A stretch of 44,499 bases of DNA from assembly GCA_021740085.1 (NCBI GenBank), contig JAIPAL010000011.1, positions 1 through 44,499 on the forward strand, in the 5' to 3' direction. The notes under the pieces are model-generated. The model was not told the origin of the DNA. It did no database searches and worked only from the letters and a program-made list of their open reading frames with translations. The stretch is from Crocinitomicaceae bacterium (GTDB lineage: Bacteria > Bacteroidota > Bacteroidia > Flavobacteriales_D > Crocinitomicaceae). The translations under genes and the position numbers were made by a program. Numbering within the stretch: the first letter of the stretch is position 1; every line of letters starts with the position of its first letter. Of the stretch, positions 8,472 to 16,761 are shown one piece after another.

Positions 8472-8502
8472 CTAAGTTACAATTTTTGAATCGTAAGGTC
8501 AA
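8472..8502 (-). promoter_or_regulatory. candidate promoter of the LysM gene
   Basis: On the minus strand a TTG (8500-8502) is followed after 20 bp by TAACTTAG (8472-8479), one mismatch from the Bacteroidota -7 element TAnnTTTG with its -33 TTTG. The implied transcript start is about 25 bases before the ATG at 8440. Pattern match only. Confidence 0.35.
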
Positions 8503-8552
8503 TAAACTCCCTGAATTTTGAGCAGAAATATTTAATTAATCTAAACTAAAAA

Positions 8553-9578
8553 TTAACGCCAGGAACTGTTCCAATAATTCGCAAGCTTAACCAATAATAT
8601 TAATGCCGGCACCTCAATTAAAGGACCAATAACGCCAGCAAAAGCCTCCCCTGAATTGATTCCAAAAACGCCAATACAAACCGCAATAGCTAATTCAAAA
8701 TTATTACCTGTAGCCGTAAAAGCAATGGCCGTTACCTCATCTTGTTTTGCACCAAACTTTTTCGCCATTAAATAACTGATAACAAACATCAAAACAAAGT
8801 AAATAATCATCGGAATTGCAATTCTTATCACATCAATTGGAAGCGCTAACACCATTTCTCCTTTTAGTGAAAACATGTACATAATTGTAAAGAGCAAAGC
8901 GATTAAAGTCAAGGGGGAAACCGCCGGCAAATAAGAAGAGGTGAACCACGCTTCACCTTTGATCTTTATCAATAAATAGCGAGAAGCGAATCCTAATAAA
9001 AATGGTATGCCGAGATAAATACCAACCGTTTTGGCAATTTCGAGCATATCAACAGAGACGTTTGTTGCTTCAATCCCCATTTGACTTGGAAGAAACGAAA
9101 GGAAAATAAAAGCATAAAAACTAAAAAAGAAGACTTGAAAAATACTATTCATTGCTACCAAACCTGCTGCATACTCACGGTTTCCACTCGCCAATTCTAT
9201 CCAAACAATTACCATCGCAATACATCTAGCAAGTCCAATTATGATTAAACCTACCATATAATGTGGTAGATCCTTTAAAAAAGTAATCGCTAAAACAAAC
9301 ATTAACAATGGACCAACAACCCAATTTAACACAAGCGACAATACCAAAACCTTCACGTTTTTAAAAACAGTGCCCATCGACTCATATTTCACTTTCGCAA
9401 GCGGAGGATACATCATAATTATTAATCCAAGTGCGAGGGGTAAATTGAAAACCTCTTCTTTTACATGTTGGTTTTGAGGGGGAAAGAAATACCCAATTCC
9501 AATTCCAATTGCCATTGCAATAAAAATCCACCCTGTGAGATATCGATCCAGAAAAGAAAGTCTTTTAGTAGTTGTCAT
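8553..9578 (-). CDS. arsB: ACR3-type arsenite efflux permease
   Basis: This is a 341-residue polytopic membrane protein with about ten hydrophobic segments. The ACR3 family signature is present: GLARCIAMVIVW, with the conserved essential cysteine at residue 119 in the fourth segment, and GNNFELAIAV near the C-terminus. The family exports arsenite (and sometimes antimonite) across the inner membrane using the proton gradient. It is the last gene of the ars operon; its start overlaps the stop of the phosphatase/arsenate reductase gene by 14 bp, which suggests coupling so that arsenite made by the reductase is exported. Called arsB by common usage in this phylum, although it belongs to the ACR3 (arsenical resistance-3) family, not to the E. 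coli ArsB family. Confidence 0.93.
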   Translation of the reverse strand: MTTTKRLSFLDRYLTGWIFIAMAIGIGIGYFFPPQNQHVKEEVFNLPLALGLIIMMYPPLAKVKYESMGTVFKNVKVLVLSLVLNWVVGPLLMFVLAITFLKDLPHYMVGLIIIGLARCIAMVIVWIELASGNREYAAGLVAMNSIFQVFFFSFYAFIFLSFLPSQMGIEATNVSVDMLEIAKTVGIYLGIPFLLGFASRYLLIKIKGEAWFTSSYLPAVSPLTLIALLFTIMYMFSLKGEMVLALPIDVIRIAIPMIIYFVLMFVISYLMAKKFGAKQDEVTAIAFTATGNNFELAIAVCIGVFGINSGEAFAGVIGPLIEVPALILLVKLANYWNSSWR

Positions 9579-10188
9579 GTTTTATTTGATTAAAAAGAAA
9601 TAAAATTTGAAGGCCTATTTCCTCAAAAGTAGAAAGATAAGCATCGCTAACCATAGGCGTATTATCGTAAACTTTAGGGTCCTCAAATGGCAATCCAATT
9701 CGATGAATAGCTCCCGGAATAAAAGGACAATTGGCCTCTGCTTCAGTGCACATCATAAAAGCAAAAAAATCATCCCTTGGATTTACTTCGTGTTCAATTA
9801 ATTTAGAAAAACAAGTAAGCGATTGATTTTCTCCAAATTCAATTAAATAAGCCGGGTTTGATCCATTTTGAAAAGTCGACACCTTGCAACCAACTTTTTG
9901 AAGCATTTCTATTACATTGGAATTTAGTTCAGTCACTTCAGTCCCAGCAGAAAAAGAATTGACATTTTCAAAGCCATAATAAAGCGCTGCTAACTTAGCC
10001 CAAAGTTGTCCCATGTGACTACGTCTTGAATTATGGGTACAAACAAAAACTAAATTTAACGCAGTAGCAGAACCTAAAGAGACTTTGAGTTGTGCCGCAA
10101 GTTCAATTAATTTTTGTTTTCGGGGTGATGGGATTGAATCAAAACTAAATAAAAGCTTGGATATAATCAATTCAATTTTTGGGTACAT
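9565..10188 (-). CDS. arsenate reductase, low-molecular-weight tyrosine-phosphatase type
   Basis: The protein has 207 residues. The phosphatase P-loop Cx5R(S) is seen as CTHNSRRS (C50 to S57) after a beta strand LVFVC, and a later DPK (about 176-178) may be the general-acid loop. The protein is longer than the 130-140 residues of ArsC from S. aureus and has an N-terminal helical extension of about 40 residues. Members next to arsR and ACR3 in Bacteroidota are annotated as protein-tyrosine-phosphatase or ArsC. It would reduce arsenate to arsenite by a cysteine cascade. A second cysteine occurs at VGCKVS (about 108), further cysteines at SLTCFSK and in the MCTEAEANC stretch (about 147-154). Operon position between the DUF6428-like gene and the pump supports this role. 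Confidence 0.85.
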   Translation of the reverse strand: MYPKIELIISKLLFSFDSIPSPRKQKLIELAAQLKVSLGSATALNLVFVCTHNSRRSHMGQLWAKLAALYYGFENVNSFSAGTEVTELNSNVIEMLQKVGCKVSTFQNGSNPAYLIEFGENQSLTCFSKLIEHEVNPRDDFFAFMMCTEAEANCPFIPGAIHRIGLPFEDPKVYDNTPMVSDAYLSTFEEIGLQILFLFNQIKHDNY

Positions 10189-10198
10189 ATATTACAAA

Positions 10199-10657
10199 TT
10201 AACAGCAGCCAGCATTAGGTTTACATTCGTTTTTTTGACCAATTACAACCTTTAGTTTCTCTTTAGGAATTCCACAACTATCTTCCGCTAAACAGGCTGT
10301 TTGAGTAGGATGTAGCAAAAAACCCAGTTCATCTAAAGTAAGCGAGTATTTTTCTATGGTTTGACCTTGTAATTCAACTATTACATTTTCATCAGGTAAA
10401 ATGATTTTATTTTCTGTTTCTTCCAAAATACGCATCAGTTTTGGGGGGCTTAAACGGTGCTCAGTATCGTCTGCCAACCATAGTTGAAGACTTATTTCAC
10501 TTAAATTTCGAACTACACCACCACAATCAATAAATTGTTTTTGTGTACGTCCGACTTCCGTGATATGAAAATGCGAAGGAAAAGGAATTCCATTTGGCAA
10601 AATAAAAGCTAGATTAGTTAACTTTTGAAGCGATTGTTTGAATTCTAGGTAGTTCAT
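10199..10657 (-). CDS. DUF6428-like protein of ars operon
   Basis: The protein has 152 residues and no signal peptide or membrane segment. I chose the ATG at 10657, which lies 1 bp after the arsR stop; a longer frame reaching 10720 would run far into arsR and add 21 residues with no family support. The content agrees with a small family that, as I recall it, is found after arsR in Flavobacteria ars operons (DUF6428). The C-terminus is rich in cysteine (CLAEDSC, then CKPNAGCC as the last residues), which could bind arsenite or another soft metal. Function unproven: it may be a metallochaperone or an accessory regulator. Confidence 0.75.
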   Translation of the reverse strand: MNYLEFKQSLQKLTNLAFILPNGIPFPSHFHITEVGRTQKQFIDCGGVVRNLSEISLQLWLADDTEHRLSPPKLMRILEETENKIILPDENVIVELQGQTIEKYSLTLDELGFLLHPTQTACLAEDSCGIPKEKLKVVIGQKNECKPNAGCC

Positions 10658-10658
10658 A

Positions 10659-10994
10659 TTAACAGTTACAATTAGTTTGGTGTAGATCGTATTGAATGAG
10701 CATATCTCCGACAAAAACACGTAATCTTTCGATGAGGGAATGATTTAGACAGTAACAAACAGATTTTCCTTCAATTGTACCTTGAATGATCCCTACATTC
10801 TTTAGCACTTTCAAATGTTGAGAGATGGTTGGTTGCGAAAGAGGGATTTCATGGGTAAGGTAATTACCAACACACGTTTTATAAGTCAATAAAGTCTTTA
10901 CAATGGCTAATCTTGCTGGGTGACCTAGCGCATTAAAAATGGCTGCTTCTTCATTAATTTGATCGTGAAATATTTCGTGTTTTGTAGCTCCCAT
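10659..10994 (-). CDS. arsR: ArsR/SmtB family transcriptional repressor
   Basis: The 111-residue protein is a winged-helix regulator: FNALGHPARLAIVKTLL (dimer and first helices), the recognition helix around LSQPTISQHLKVLKNVGII and a beta wing ending in GKSVCYCL. Cysteines at KTCVGN, VCYC and the last residues NCNC are candidates for As(III) coordination; the classical ELCVCDL motif is not present, so the sensing site differs from E. coli ArsR. It is the first gene of the operon and would repress it until arsenite binds. The 311-bp region upstream contains the repeated palindromic sites described separately, which are the obvious operators. Confidence 0.92.
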   Translation of the reverse strand: MGATKHEIFHDQINEEAAIFNALGHPARLAIVKTLLTYKTCVGNYLTHEIPLSQPTISQHLKVLKNVGIIQGTIEGKSVCYCLNHSLIERLRVFVGDMLIQYDLHQTNCNC

Positions 10995-11061
10995 GTAATT
11001 TTTTAATTGATTAAACGAAATAAATTTCTTTTTAATTTGATTGATAGGTAAATAATGTTGT

Positions 11062-11192
11062 TCGTCTTATTGCAATATGCGAATAAAACTTCCATCTAAA
11101 TTGATAACTAATTAAGACCAATCGTCTTATTGCAATATTCCAAAATAACTATAGTAGCATTAATCGTCTTATTGCAATATGCCAAAATAACT
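11062..11192. repeat. three 29-bp direct repeats upstream of arsR
   Basis: Near-identical copies start at 11062, 11122 and 11164. They share TCGTCTTATTGCAATAT exactly, followed by a variable A/C-rich end (AAATAACT in two copies). Spacers of 31 and 13 bp differ in length and sequence. Each copy has the 10-bp palindrome TATTGCAATA (11068-11077, 11128-11137, 11170-11179). The array lies in the 311-bp gap (10995-11305) between arsR and the sugar transferase. Most likely a multi-site operator for ArsR or another dimeric regulator. Confidence 0.75.
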
Positions 11193-11240
11193 TAATCTTA
11201 ACACAACAAGAAGTTATAAAAAAGCAAAACATATTGTCAT

Positions 11241-11264
11241 ATTGTAATATTGCAATATTACAAT
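11241..11264. promoter_or_regulatory. perfect 24-bp palindrome with the same TATTGCAATA core
   Basis: Bases 11241-11264 read the same on both strands; the half-site is ATTGTAATATTG. The central 10 bp (11248-11257) equal the core of the three direct repeats. It is 247 bp upstream of arsR and 42 bp downstream of the sugar-transferase stop. An operator fits best. A terminator is less likely, because the stem is almost only A-T and has no good U tract. Confidence 0.65.
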
Positions 11265-11305
11265 TAATAATACAGTTTTTGAAAAATTAACACATAAATA
11301 ATAGC

Positions 11306-11893
11306 TTACGCTCGAAATATTCTCAAGATTGTTTTTCCAATTACTATAATATCTGCCAGAAGAGATCTGTTTACTAAATACGCTAAATTAATAGCAATCT
11401 TAGCAGGCATAATTTCTTCAATATAGGTTGTTTTTGGATCGGTTGAAGTTGCCAATAGTTTACTTTCCTCAAAATATGCCAAGGATGCCTCATCAGTAAT
11501 ACCAGGTCTAACCGATAAAACTTTTCGTTGTTCCTCGGAATACAATGCCACAAACTCGGGAACTTCAGGTCGCGGCCCAACGATACTCATGTCACCTATT
11601 AAAACATTCAAAAATTGTGGGAATTCATCTAGTTTTACTTTTCGAATTAGCGATCCAACACGTGTAATTCTAGTATCATCACCAACTGTAAGTACCCCTT
11701 TCACTGCTGAATTAACATACATTGAACGAAATTTTAAGAGATAGAATAGCGTGCCATCCTTACCTACCCGCTCTTGCTTATAAAAAATACCACCTTTAGA
11801 ATCGGAGATAATACATAAAGCAATTAAAACTCCTATTGGAAAAAAAAGTAGTAAAACAATAATTGAAAATAGAAAATCAAAAATTCGTTTCAT
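11306..11893 (-). CDS. initiating sugar-1-phosphate transferase (undecaprenyl-phosphate glycosyl-phosphotransferase)
   Basis: The 195-residue protein is a small monotopic phosphoglycosyl transferase of the bacterial sugar transferase family (PglC/WcaJ catalytic domain). One N-terminal hydrophobic segment (about 7-29) is followed by the conserved FYKQERVGKDG, LLKFRSMY, DEFPQFLNVL, GDMSIVGPRPE and RPGITDEASLAY blocks. It transfers a sugar-1-phosphate, typically a diacetamido or amino sugar, onto undecaprenyl phosphate and so starts repeat-unit assembly. Its start overlaps the stop of the DegT aminotransferase gene by 4 bp, so the aminotransferase probably makes its nucleotide-amino-sugar substrate. 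It is the last gene of the minus-strand polysaccharide operon. The exact sugar cannot be told from sequence. Confidence 0.9.
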   Translation of the reverse strand: MKRIFDFLFSIIVLLLFFPIGVLIALCIISDSKGGIFYKQERVGKDGTLFYLLKFRSMYVNSAVKGVLTVGDDTRITRVGSLIRKVKLDEFPQFLNVLIGDMSIVGPRPEVPEFVALYSEEQRKVLSVRPGITDEASLAYFEESKLLATSTDPKTTYIEEIMPAKIAINLAYLVNRSLLADIIVIGKTILRIFRA

Positions 11894-13095
11894 CCCATCA
11901 CCTTCTTATAGGCAATCTTCACTGCTGAAATGATCGTTTGAACTTGCGTATCGCTTAATTGGAAATAAACGGGCAACGATATTTCAGAGGCATATTTAGC
12001 ATATGCTACCGGATAATCTTCTATAGAATACCCTAATTTTTTATATACTGTGAAGAGCGGCAAGGGCTGAAAATGGACATTCACAGATACATCTTGCTCA
12101 AAAATTTCATGCATGATTGCATCTCGTTGGGCTTCCGTCACATTAGCTATACATAACTGAAATAAATGATAAGACGAATGCCTTGAATCATCAACAGAAA
12201 TAGGGCAAATAGCCCATTCAACCGATTTAAATCCTTCATAATATTGCCGAAAAATTTCTGCCCTCCGATCCATATTTTCTTGGTAGCGTTCTAATTCAAT
12301 CAAACCAATTGCGGCTTGAATATCCGTCATATTACATTTGTATCCTGCTTCTAACACATCATAACGCCATGCTCCTTTCTGCATTTTTGCGAGTGCATCC
12401 TTCGATTGTCCATGTAATATTTTGATACAAAATTCCTTATAGATTTCATCATGATTAAAGTTATCCGGTAGATTAAAACAGACCGCACCACCTTCAGCCG
12501 TACTTAAGTTTTTTACCGCATGGAACGAGAAACAAGAAACATCCGCCTGAGCACCTGCCCTAACGCCATTAAAAAGAGCACCAAAACTGTGTGCTGCATC
12601 AGCCGCTAGTAAGATTCTTCCCAACAAAGCTTGCTTCTCATTCGAAGGAGTGAAAATAGGTTTAAATTCGTCTATAAGCTCATAAATTCGTTTATAATCG
12701 CAAGGTAAACCAGCAATATCAACAGGCATTATTACTTTAGTATTAGGCGTAATTTCAGCCCTAATTTTTTCTATTGAAATATTAAAATCATCTTGATTTA
12801 TATCAACCATTATGAGCTTTGCCCCAGTATGTAGAACCACATTGGCGCTAGCGCAATACGTGTAAACAGGAATGATTACCTCATCGCCTGGACCAATACC
12901 CCACCAACGCAAAAACACCTCCATGCCGGTAGTCCATGCGCTAACTGCCACCGTCGTTTTACAACCACAGTATTCGGTTATTTTCTTTTCGAAAAGCTTT
13001 GTTCTAGGACCGGTAGAAATCCAGCCGCTGTGAAGTGTTTCCACAACAGCATCAATAATCTTTTGGTCAATACGGGGAGGAGAGAATGGTATCAT
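11890..13095 (-). CDS. DegT/DnrJ/EryC1/StrS family sugar aminotransferase
   Basis: The protein has 401 residues. The PLP lysine is K195 in FHAVKNLSTAEGG and the PLP-ring aspartate is D166 in LLAADAAHSFGA; the GWISTGP segment near residue 24 and the HFQPLPLF segment near the C-terminus are family features. It would aminate a nucleotide-linked keto sugar with glutamate as donor. No 4,6-dehydratase or acetyltransferase of a pgl-like pathway is found next to it, so the keto sugar must come from elsewhere. It overlaps the sugar transferase by 4 bp and lies 49 bp after the GT4 gene. Product sugar unknown (for example a 4-amino-4,6-dideoxy hexose). Confidence 0.9.
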   Translation of the reverse strand: MIPFSPPRIDQKIIDAVVETLHSGWISTGPRTKLFEKKITEYCGCKTTVAVSAWTTGMEVFLRWWGIGPGDEVIIPVYTYCASANVVLHTGAKLIMVDINQDDFNISIEKIRAEITPNTKVIMPVDIAGLPCDYKRIYELIDEFKPIFTPSNEKQALLGRILLAADAAHSFGALFNGVRAGAQADVSCFSFHAVKNLSTAEGGAVCFNLPDNFNHDEIYKEFCIKILHGQSKDALAKMQKGAWRYDVLEAGYKCNMTDIQAAIGLIELERYQENMDRRAEIFRQYYEGFKSVEWAICPISVDDSRHSSYHLFQLCIANVTEAQRDAIMHEIFEQDVSVNVHFQPLPLFTVYKKLGYSIEDYPVAYAKYASEISLPVYFQLSDTQVQTIISAVKIAYKKVMG

Positions 13096-13144
13096 ACTTC
13101 AAAATTAACAAATTTGAATAAATACAAACAATGTTCTTAATTGC

Positions 13145-14359
13145 TCAAACCAGTTGAGCTAAAAATTCTTTCGCAATTTTATCACGGTCAAAATTATTAG
13201 AAACATAATTTCGGGCATTTTCACCCATAATCAAACATTCTTGAGGATTCTCAACGAGGGAAATAATTTGCCCTGCTAAATCCTCGTGATTTTCAGGCTC
13301 AAAATACAATCCTGCTTTTGCCTTATCAATAAAATGTCTCTTTGCTTCACCACTAACACCTAAAAGCAACGGTTTTTTCATAGCTAGCGCTTCATATACT
13401 TTAGAAGGAATAGCTCCTTCAAATAGCAGTAATTTTTTTAATGGAATAATAGCAACATCAATCGATTTAATTATCGAAGGCATTTCTTTCTTTTGAACAG
13501 GCTCAAAAAAATGTACCTGCTTCAAATCCAAGTTTGCTTTAAGCTGTAATAATTGCTCTTGCTCAGGTCCGGTTCCCTGGAGAATGAAATGAACATGACG
13601 CTGATCCTTTAGTAAATTCGCAGCATTCAAAACAACTTCCAATCCTTGCGCATGCCCTAAAATTCCACCGTAAAAAATCAAAAAATCAGTTGTTTTGAAA
13701 CCGTTTCGTTCTCGAAAGTCACCGGCTAGAACCTTTTGCGAATCATAAAAAGATGTATCGACTCCATTTGGTAAATAATAAATTCGTTTGGAAGGAAATC
13801 TACTAGCAATATCATTCACAATTCCTTGTGTTTGCCCTGTAACCAAATAAGCTTCCTTATAACACTTCGCCTCCAATTGATAGGCTAATTTCAATAAATA
13901 TTTATTCGTGACAATTCCTAATTTTTCTGCAGATTCAGGCCATAAATCAGAGACATTAAAAATCAACTTCGCCTTCAGCTTTTTAGAAAGCCAAATAGCT
14001 GAATACCCTAAAAATAAAGGAGGGCTCTCAACCATTAAAAAATCAAATTTTCCCAACTTTTTACCCCGAAGATAGCTTGTCCAAACAAACGAAAAATAAT
14101 TAAGAAGTCGTTTAACAATTCCATTGGAACGCGAGACATAAATACCTGACCGGTGAACCGAAATTCCATCGATAACTTCTTCGCGATTGCGACCATTTTT
14201 ATAATTTTCAAGAATTTCCCTCCCAGGATAATTCGGTAATGCAGTCAGGACCTCCACCTCCATTCCTGTAGACTTTAATCGGATTGCCAACTCATGCAAT
14301 CTATTTTGCGGAGCACCAATTTCTGGGGGATAATACTGAGTAAGAATTAATAACCTCAT
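13145..14359 (-). CDS. glycosyltransferase family 4 (WbuB-like)
   Basis: The protein has 404 residues and a GT-B fold. The N-terminal LTQYYPPEIGAPQNR segment, the DLWPES motif and the C-terminal EGAIPSKVYEALAMKKP stretch with its EX7E-type acidic pair fit the WbuB/WcaI-like group of GT4, which transfers sugars onto lipid-linked repeat units. Its stop is 49 bp before the aminotransferase start, and its start overlaps the Wzy-like gene by 4 bp (ATGA), so it belongs to the minus-strand polysaccharide operon. Donor and acceptor are not identifiable. Cytoplasmic or peripheral membrane protein; no signal peptide. Confidence 0.9.
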   Translation of the reverse strand: MRLLILTQYYPPEIGAPQNRLHELAIRLKSTGMEVEVLTALPNYPGREILENYKNGRNREEVIDGISVHRSGIYVSRSNGIVKRLLNYFSFVWTSYLRGKKLGKFDFLMVESPPLFLGYSAIWLSKKLKAKLIFNVSDLWPESAEKLGIVTNKYLLKLAYQLEAKCYKEAYLVTGQTQGIVNDIASRFPSKRIYYLPNGVDTSFYDSQKVLAGDFRERNGFKTTDFLIFYGGILGHAQGLEVVLNAANLLKDQRHVHFILQGTGPEQEQLLQLKANLDLKQVHFFEPVQKKEMPSIIKSIDVAIIPLKKLLLFEGAIPSKVYEALAMKKPLLLGVSGEAKRHFIDKAKAGLYFEPENHEDLAGQIISLVENPQECLIMGENARNYVSNNFDRDKIAKEFLAQLV

Positions 14360-15576
14360 TTTAACTCTTTTTTATACATACTACTTGACAAAAGACAAAT
14401 CCAAAAACAATAAAATACTATACCTGATTGCCGTTGTAACATAGATTCAAACAAGCAATTAATCGCTAGACTAAGGATAACTAATAAAAGCAGCCAATTT
14501 TTAGATGAGATGGCCCAAACTATCCCATAAAGCAAAATGCCTAAAAATAGCAATAAACCAATTATTCCTAATTCTGCAGCAATTTGAAGAAATTGATTAT
14601 GAGGATTATAATTTAAGTCTGCCTGTTTATTCAGGCCAAGTTCAACTAAGCGTTGATGCATCATTGCTTCCAAATTTCCTAAATTAACCCCCATTGGATG
14701 ATCCAAAAAAATATCAAAGGCAACAGTCCAAATCACCAACCTTGCTTCATTTCCTTGCATTGGAAATGGACGTGATTGAATGAATTTTTGAGGTGACGCA
14801 GCATAAGAAGCAACTAAATCAACAGTATTGTTAATATTCGTTTTTAAGCTAGGTTGAACCCTCAGAATCGAGAACCCCATAACACATCCAGCGCAAAAAA
14901 TAAATATAATTAGCCCCCACCTTTTCTTTTTCGCGTAGTAAATTAACATTGCAAGACCAAAGAATAGACATAGAAAAAGCATCCCTGAAAGACTCGACAA
15001 GGGAATATGCATCAATACAAATAACCCGATAATACCATAAAAACCCCATTTTAATTTTGCGAAAGTGGAAGTCCAAGACAATTGTAACAAAAGTAAAATC
15101 GCAAAGGATAAAAATGCAGTAAGATAAGTAGGGTGATGTGTAGGAGATAAAGCAGAAGAGTAGAATGCATTTAATATCCCACTATTTGAATAATTAACAC
15201 TTGCTTGTATTAGATCAAAAAACACCAAAACAGTAACAGCGAGAAGAAACGAATAACAAACATACTTCCAATCCAATCTAAATTTAGGTTGAAAAGAAAA
15301 CAAGAATGGAAATACAAGTAGCGATAACTTATATTCTAAAAAGTCTAAAGCGATAGGCAAATGATTCGTAGGAATAGCATAAACTAGATAGATAATATAC
15401 AAAAGCGCTAACAAACTTGGTAAAAGCTGAAAAGTAAAGACCAACTCTTTTTTTAGGATTCCATACACAACGACCAAACCAAATAAGCAAACAAGAAGTG
15501 AAGTGAAATGAGGAAAAAGAATCCACATTCCGGTGAGAAGGCAAAGCGTTATTAAATACAACCGTTCGAAACTCAT
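14356..15576 (-). CDS. O-antigen polymerase/ligase-like membrane protein (Wzy/WaaL family)
   Basis: This 406-residue protein has about eleven hydrophobic helices and one large external loop (about residues 240-330). That loop contains NEARLVIWTVAFDIF and the NYNPHNQFLQIAAELG motif typical of the Wzy_C/O-antigen ligase family. Such proteins either polymerise repeat units on the periplasmic face or ligate them to lipid A core or protein. It is sandwiched, with 4-bp overlaps on both sides, between two GT4 genes, which places it firmly in polysaccharide synthesis. A second, diverged protein of the same class lies at 17398, so one could be polymerase and the other ligase; sequence alone does not decide. 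Confidence 0.85.
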   Translation of the reverse strand: MSFERLYLITLCLLTGMWILFPHFTSLLVCLFGLVVVYGILKKELVFTFQLLPSLLALLYIIYLVYAIPTNHLPIALDFLEYKLSLLVFPFLFSFQPKFRLDWKYVCYSFLLAVTVLVFFDLIQASVNYSNSGILNAFYSSALSPTHHPTYLTAFLSFAILLLLQLSWTSTFAKLKWGFYGIIGLFVLMHIPLSSLSGMLFLCLFFGLAMLIYYAKKKRWGLIIFIFCAGCVMGFSILRVQPSLKTNINNTVDLVASYAASPQKFIQSRPFPMQGNEARLVIWTVAFDIFLDHPMGVNLGNLEAMMHQRLVELGLNKQADLNYNPHNQFLQIAAELGIIGLLLFLGILLYGIVWAISSKNWLLLLVILSLAINCLFESMLQRQSGIVFYCFWICLLSSSMYKKELK

Positions 15577-16700
15577 CTGCTACTATTTTTCATTAATTGT
15601 TGGTAGAAATCAATTAACTTAATTTCTTCCTGGCCCCAATTATACTTTTCCTTTACTAAGCGGCTTCCATTATCTCCCATTTTTCGCGCTAGCTCCTTGT
15701 GACTTGCTAATTCATGAATCGCAGCTGCTATTGCCAAACTATCCATTGGATCTACACAAATTCCACAACTATTTTGTTCAATAATCTCCTTCCATAGCGG
15801 GAAATTTGAACCTATTACGGGAAGTCCTGCGGCCATATATTCAAAAATCTTATTGGGCTGTGCATTTACATGATTGGGATAAGGCAAAAAAGTTACGATC
15901 CCTGCAAGGCACTTTTGCTTGAGAGCCAATGCTTGAGAACGATTTATAAAGCCTAAGGCATCCACATTTCTCCATCCAGCCTTGACAGATAATTCATTAA
16001 AATATTCGCTTTCAATTTCTCCAGCTAATGAAAGACGAATCGACGAATTTACCATAGAATCTACCAATTGACTGATCCCTCGTATTGGGCTAATTCCACC
16101 AATAAAACAGACCCTATTTTCAATTACTGAAGGTTCATTATTACTAAACGCAATTTCGGATAACAAAGGGAAATTATTAATATCAATGGTATTATCGTTT
16201 ACCTTTTTAAATCTTGCTGCAATAAAAGGTGTAGCGGTTACTACCCCATCCAATCTTTTAACAACAAAATTTTCGTATCGCTCAAAAAACGCCGCAAATA
16301 CACGCTTAAATGGGAGATATGATTTTCCCATTATTTGACGCGGCAAATCTTCATGTGCATCATACACAACAATTTTACCTCTTCGCTTTAATTTTAGTGC
16401 AATGCGCAATAATTCTGGGTCGTGGAGATGATAAATATCCGCATCTAAAGAAATAGCTTTTGAAAAAACTTGATTGACAGTAAACCACATCCGTTTTAAT
16501 CGAGAACCATTGTATTTCGAAACCGAATGAACATGAACACCGAATTCTTCTCTTTCTGTCACGTCAGCCAATATCAAATTCACCGATGCATTATCTATTT
16601 TACTTGCTAGAGAAGCGCATTCCTTAAGAAAAATCCTAACGTCAAGATCGCGGTGCACACTGCTTAAATGGACAATTTTTACCGCTTTAGATGACACCAT
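15573..16700 (-). CDS. glycosyltransferase family 4
   Basis: The protein has 375 residues and a GT-B fold. The N-terminal domain includes IYHLHDPELL and VVYDAHEDLPRQ; the C-terminal donor-binding domain includes GGISPIRGI and QPNKIFEYMAAGLPVIGSN with the EX7E acidic pair. This is the first gene of the minus-strand polysaccharide operon: a perfect TAnnTTTG element lies 34 bp before the ATG, and a divergent acyltransferase gene lies 141 bp away. The stop overlaps the Wzy-like gene by 4 bp. Sugar specificity unknown; the HDPELL segment is common in GT4 enzymes of capsule and O-antigen clusters. Confidence 0.9.
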   Translation of the reverse strand: MVSSKAVKIVHLSSVHRDLDVRIFLKECASLASKIDNASVNLILADVTEREEFGVHVHSVSKYNGSRLKRMWFTVNQVFSKAISLDADIYHLHDPELLRIALKLKRRGKIVVYDAHEDLPRQIMGKSYLPFKRVFAAFFERYENFVVKRLDGVVTATPFIAARFKKVNDNTIDINNFPLLSEIAFSNNEPSVIENRVCFIGGISPIRGISQLVDSMVNSSIRLSLAGEIESEYFNELSVKAGWRNVDALGFINRSQALALKQKCLAGIVTFLPYPNHVNAQPNKIFEYMAAGLPVIGSNFPLWKEIIEQNSCGICVDPMDSLAIAAAIHELASHKELARKMGDNGSRLVKEKYNWGQEEIKLIDFYQQLMKNSSR

Positions 16701-16733
16701 ATTTGCTATTAATTATTTCGCAATTAATAAAAA

Positions 16734-16741
16734 CAAATGTA
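16734..16741 (-). promoter_or_regulatory. candidate -7 promoter element of minus-strand polysaccharide operon
   Basis: TACATTTG on the minus strand matches the Bacteroidota TAnnTTTG exactly and would start a transcript roughly 27 bases before the ATG at 16700. A clear -33 TTTG at the usual distance was not seen. Confidence 0.5.
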
Positions 16742-16761
16742 GTTAAATTAAAGAAAACACC

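Noticed and set aside
10658..10720. Longer start for the DUF6428-like gene
   Set aside because: The extension lies inside arsR in another frame. The ATG at 10657 lies 1 bp after the arsR stop, as expected for coupling.
11062..11264. CRISPR array
   Set aside because: Only three near-identical units; spacers of 31 and 13 bp; repeat unit holds a regulatory-type palindrome; no cas genes nearby.
11241..11264. Rho-independent terminator of the polysaccharide operon
   Set aside because: The stem is almost only A-T with no GC-rich base and no clean U tract after it; sharing the core with the repeats upstream of arsR favours an operator.
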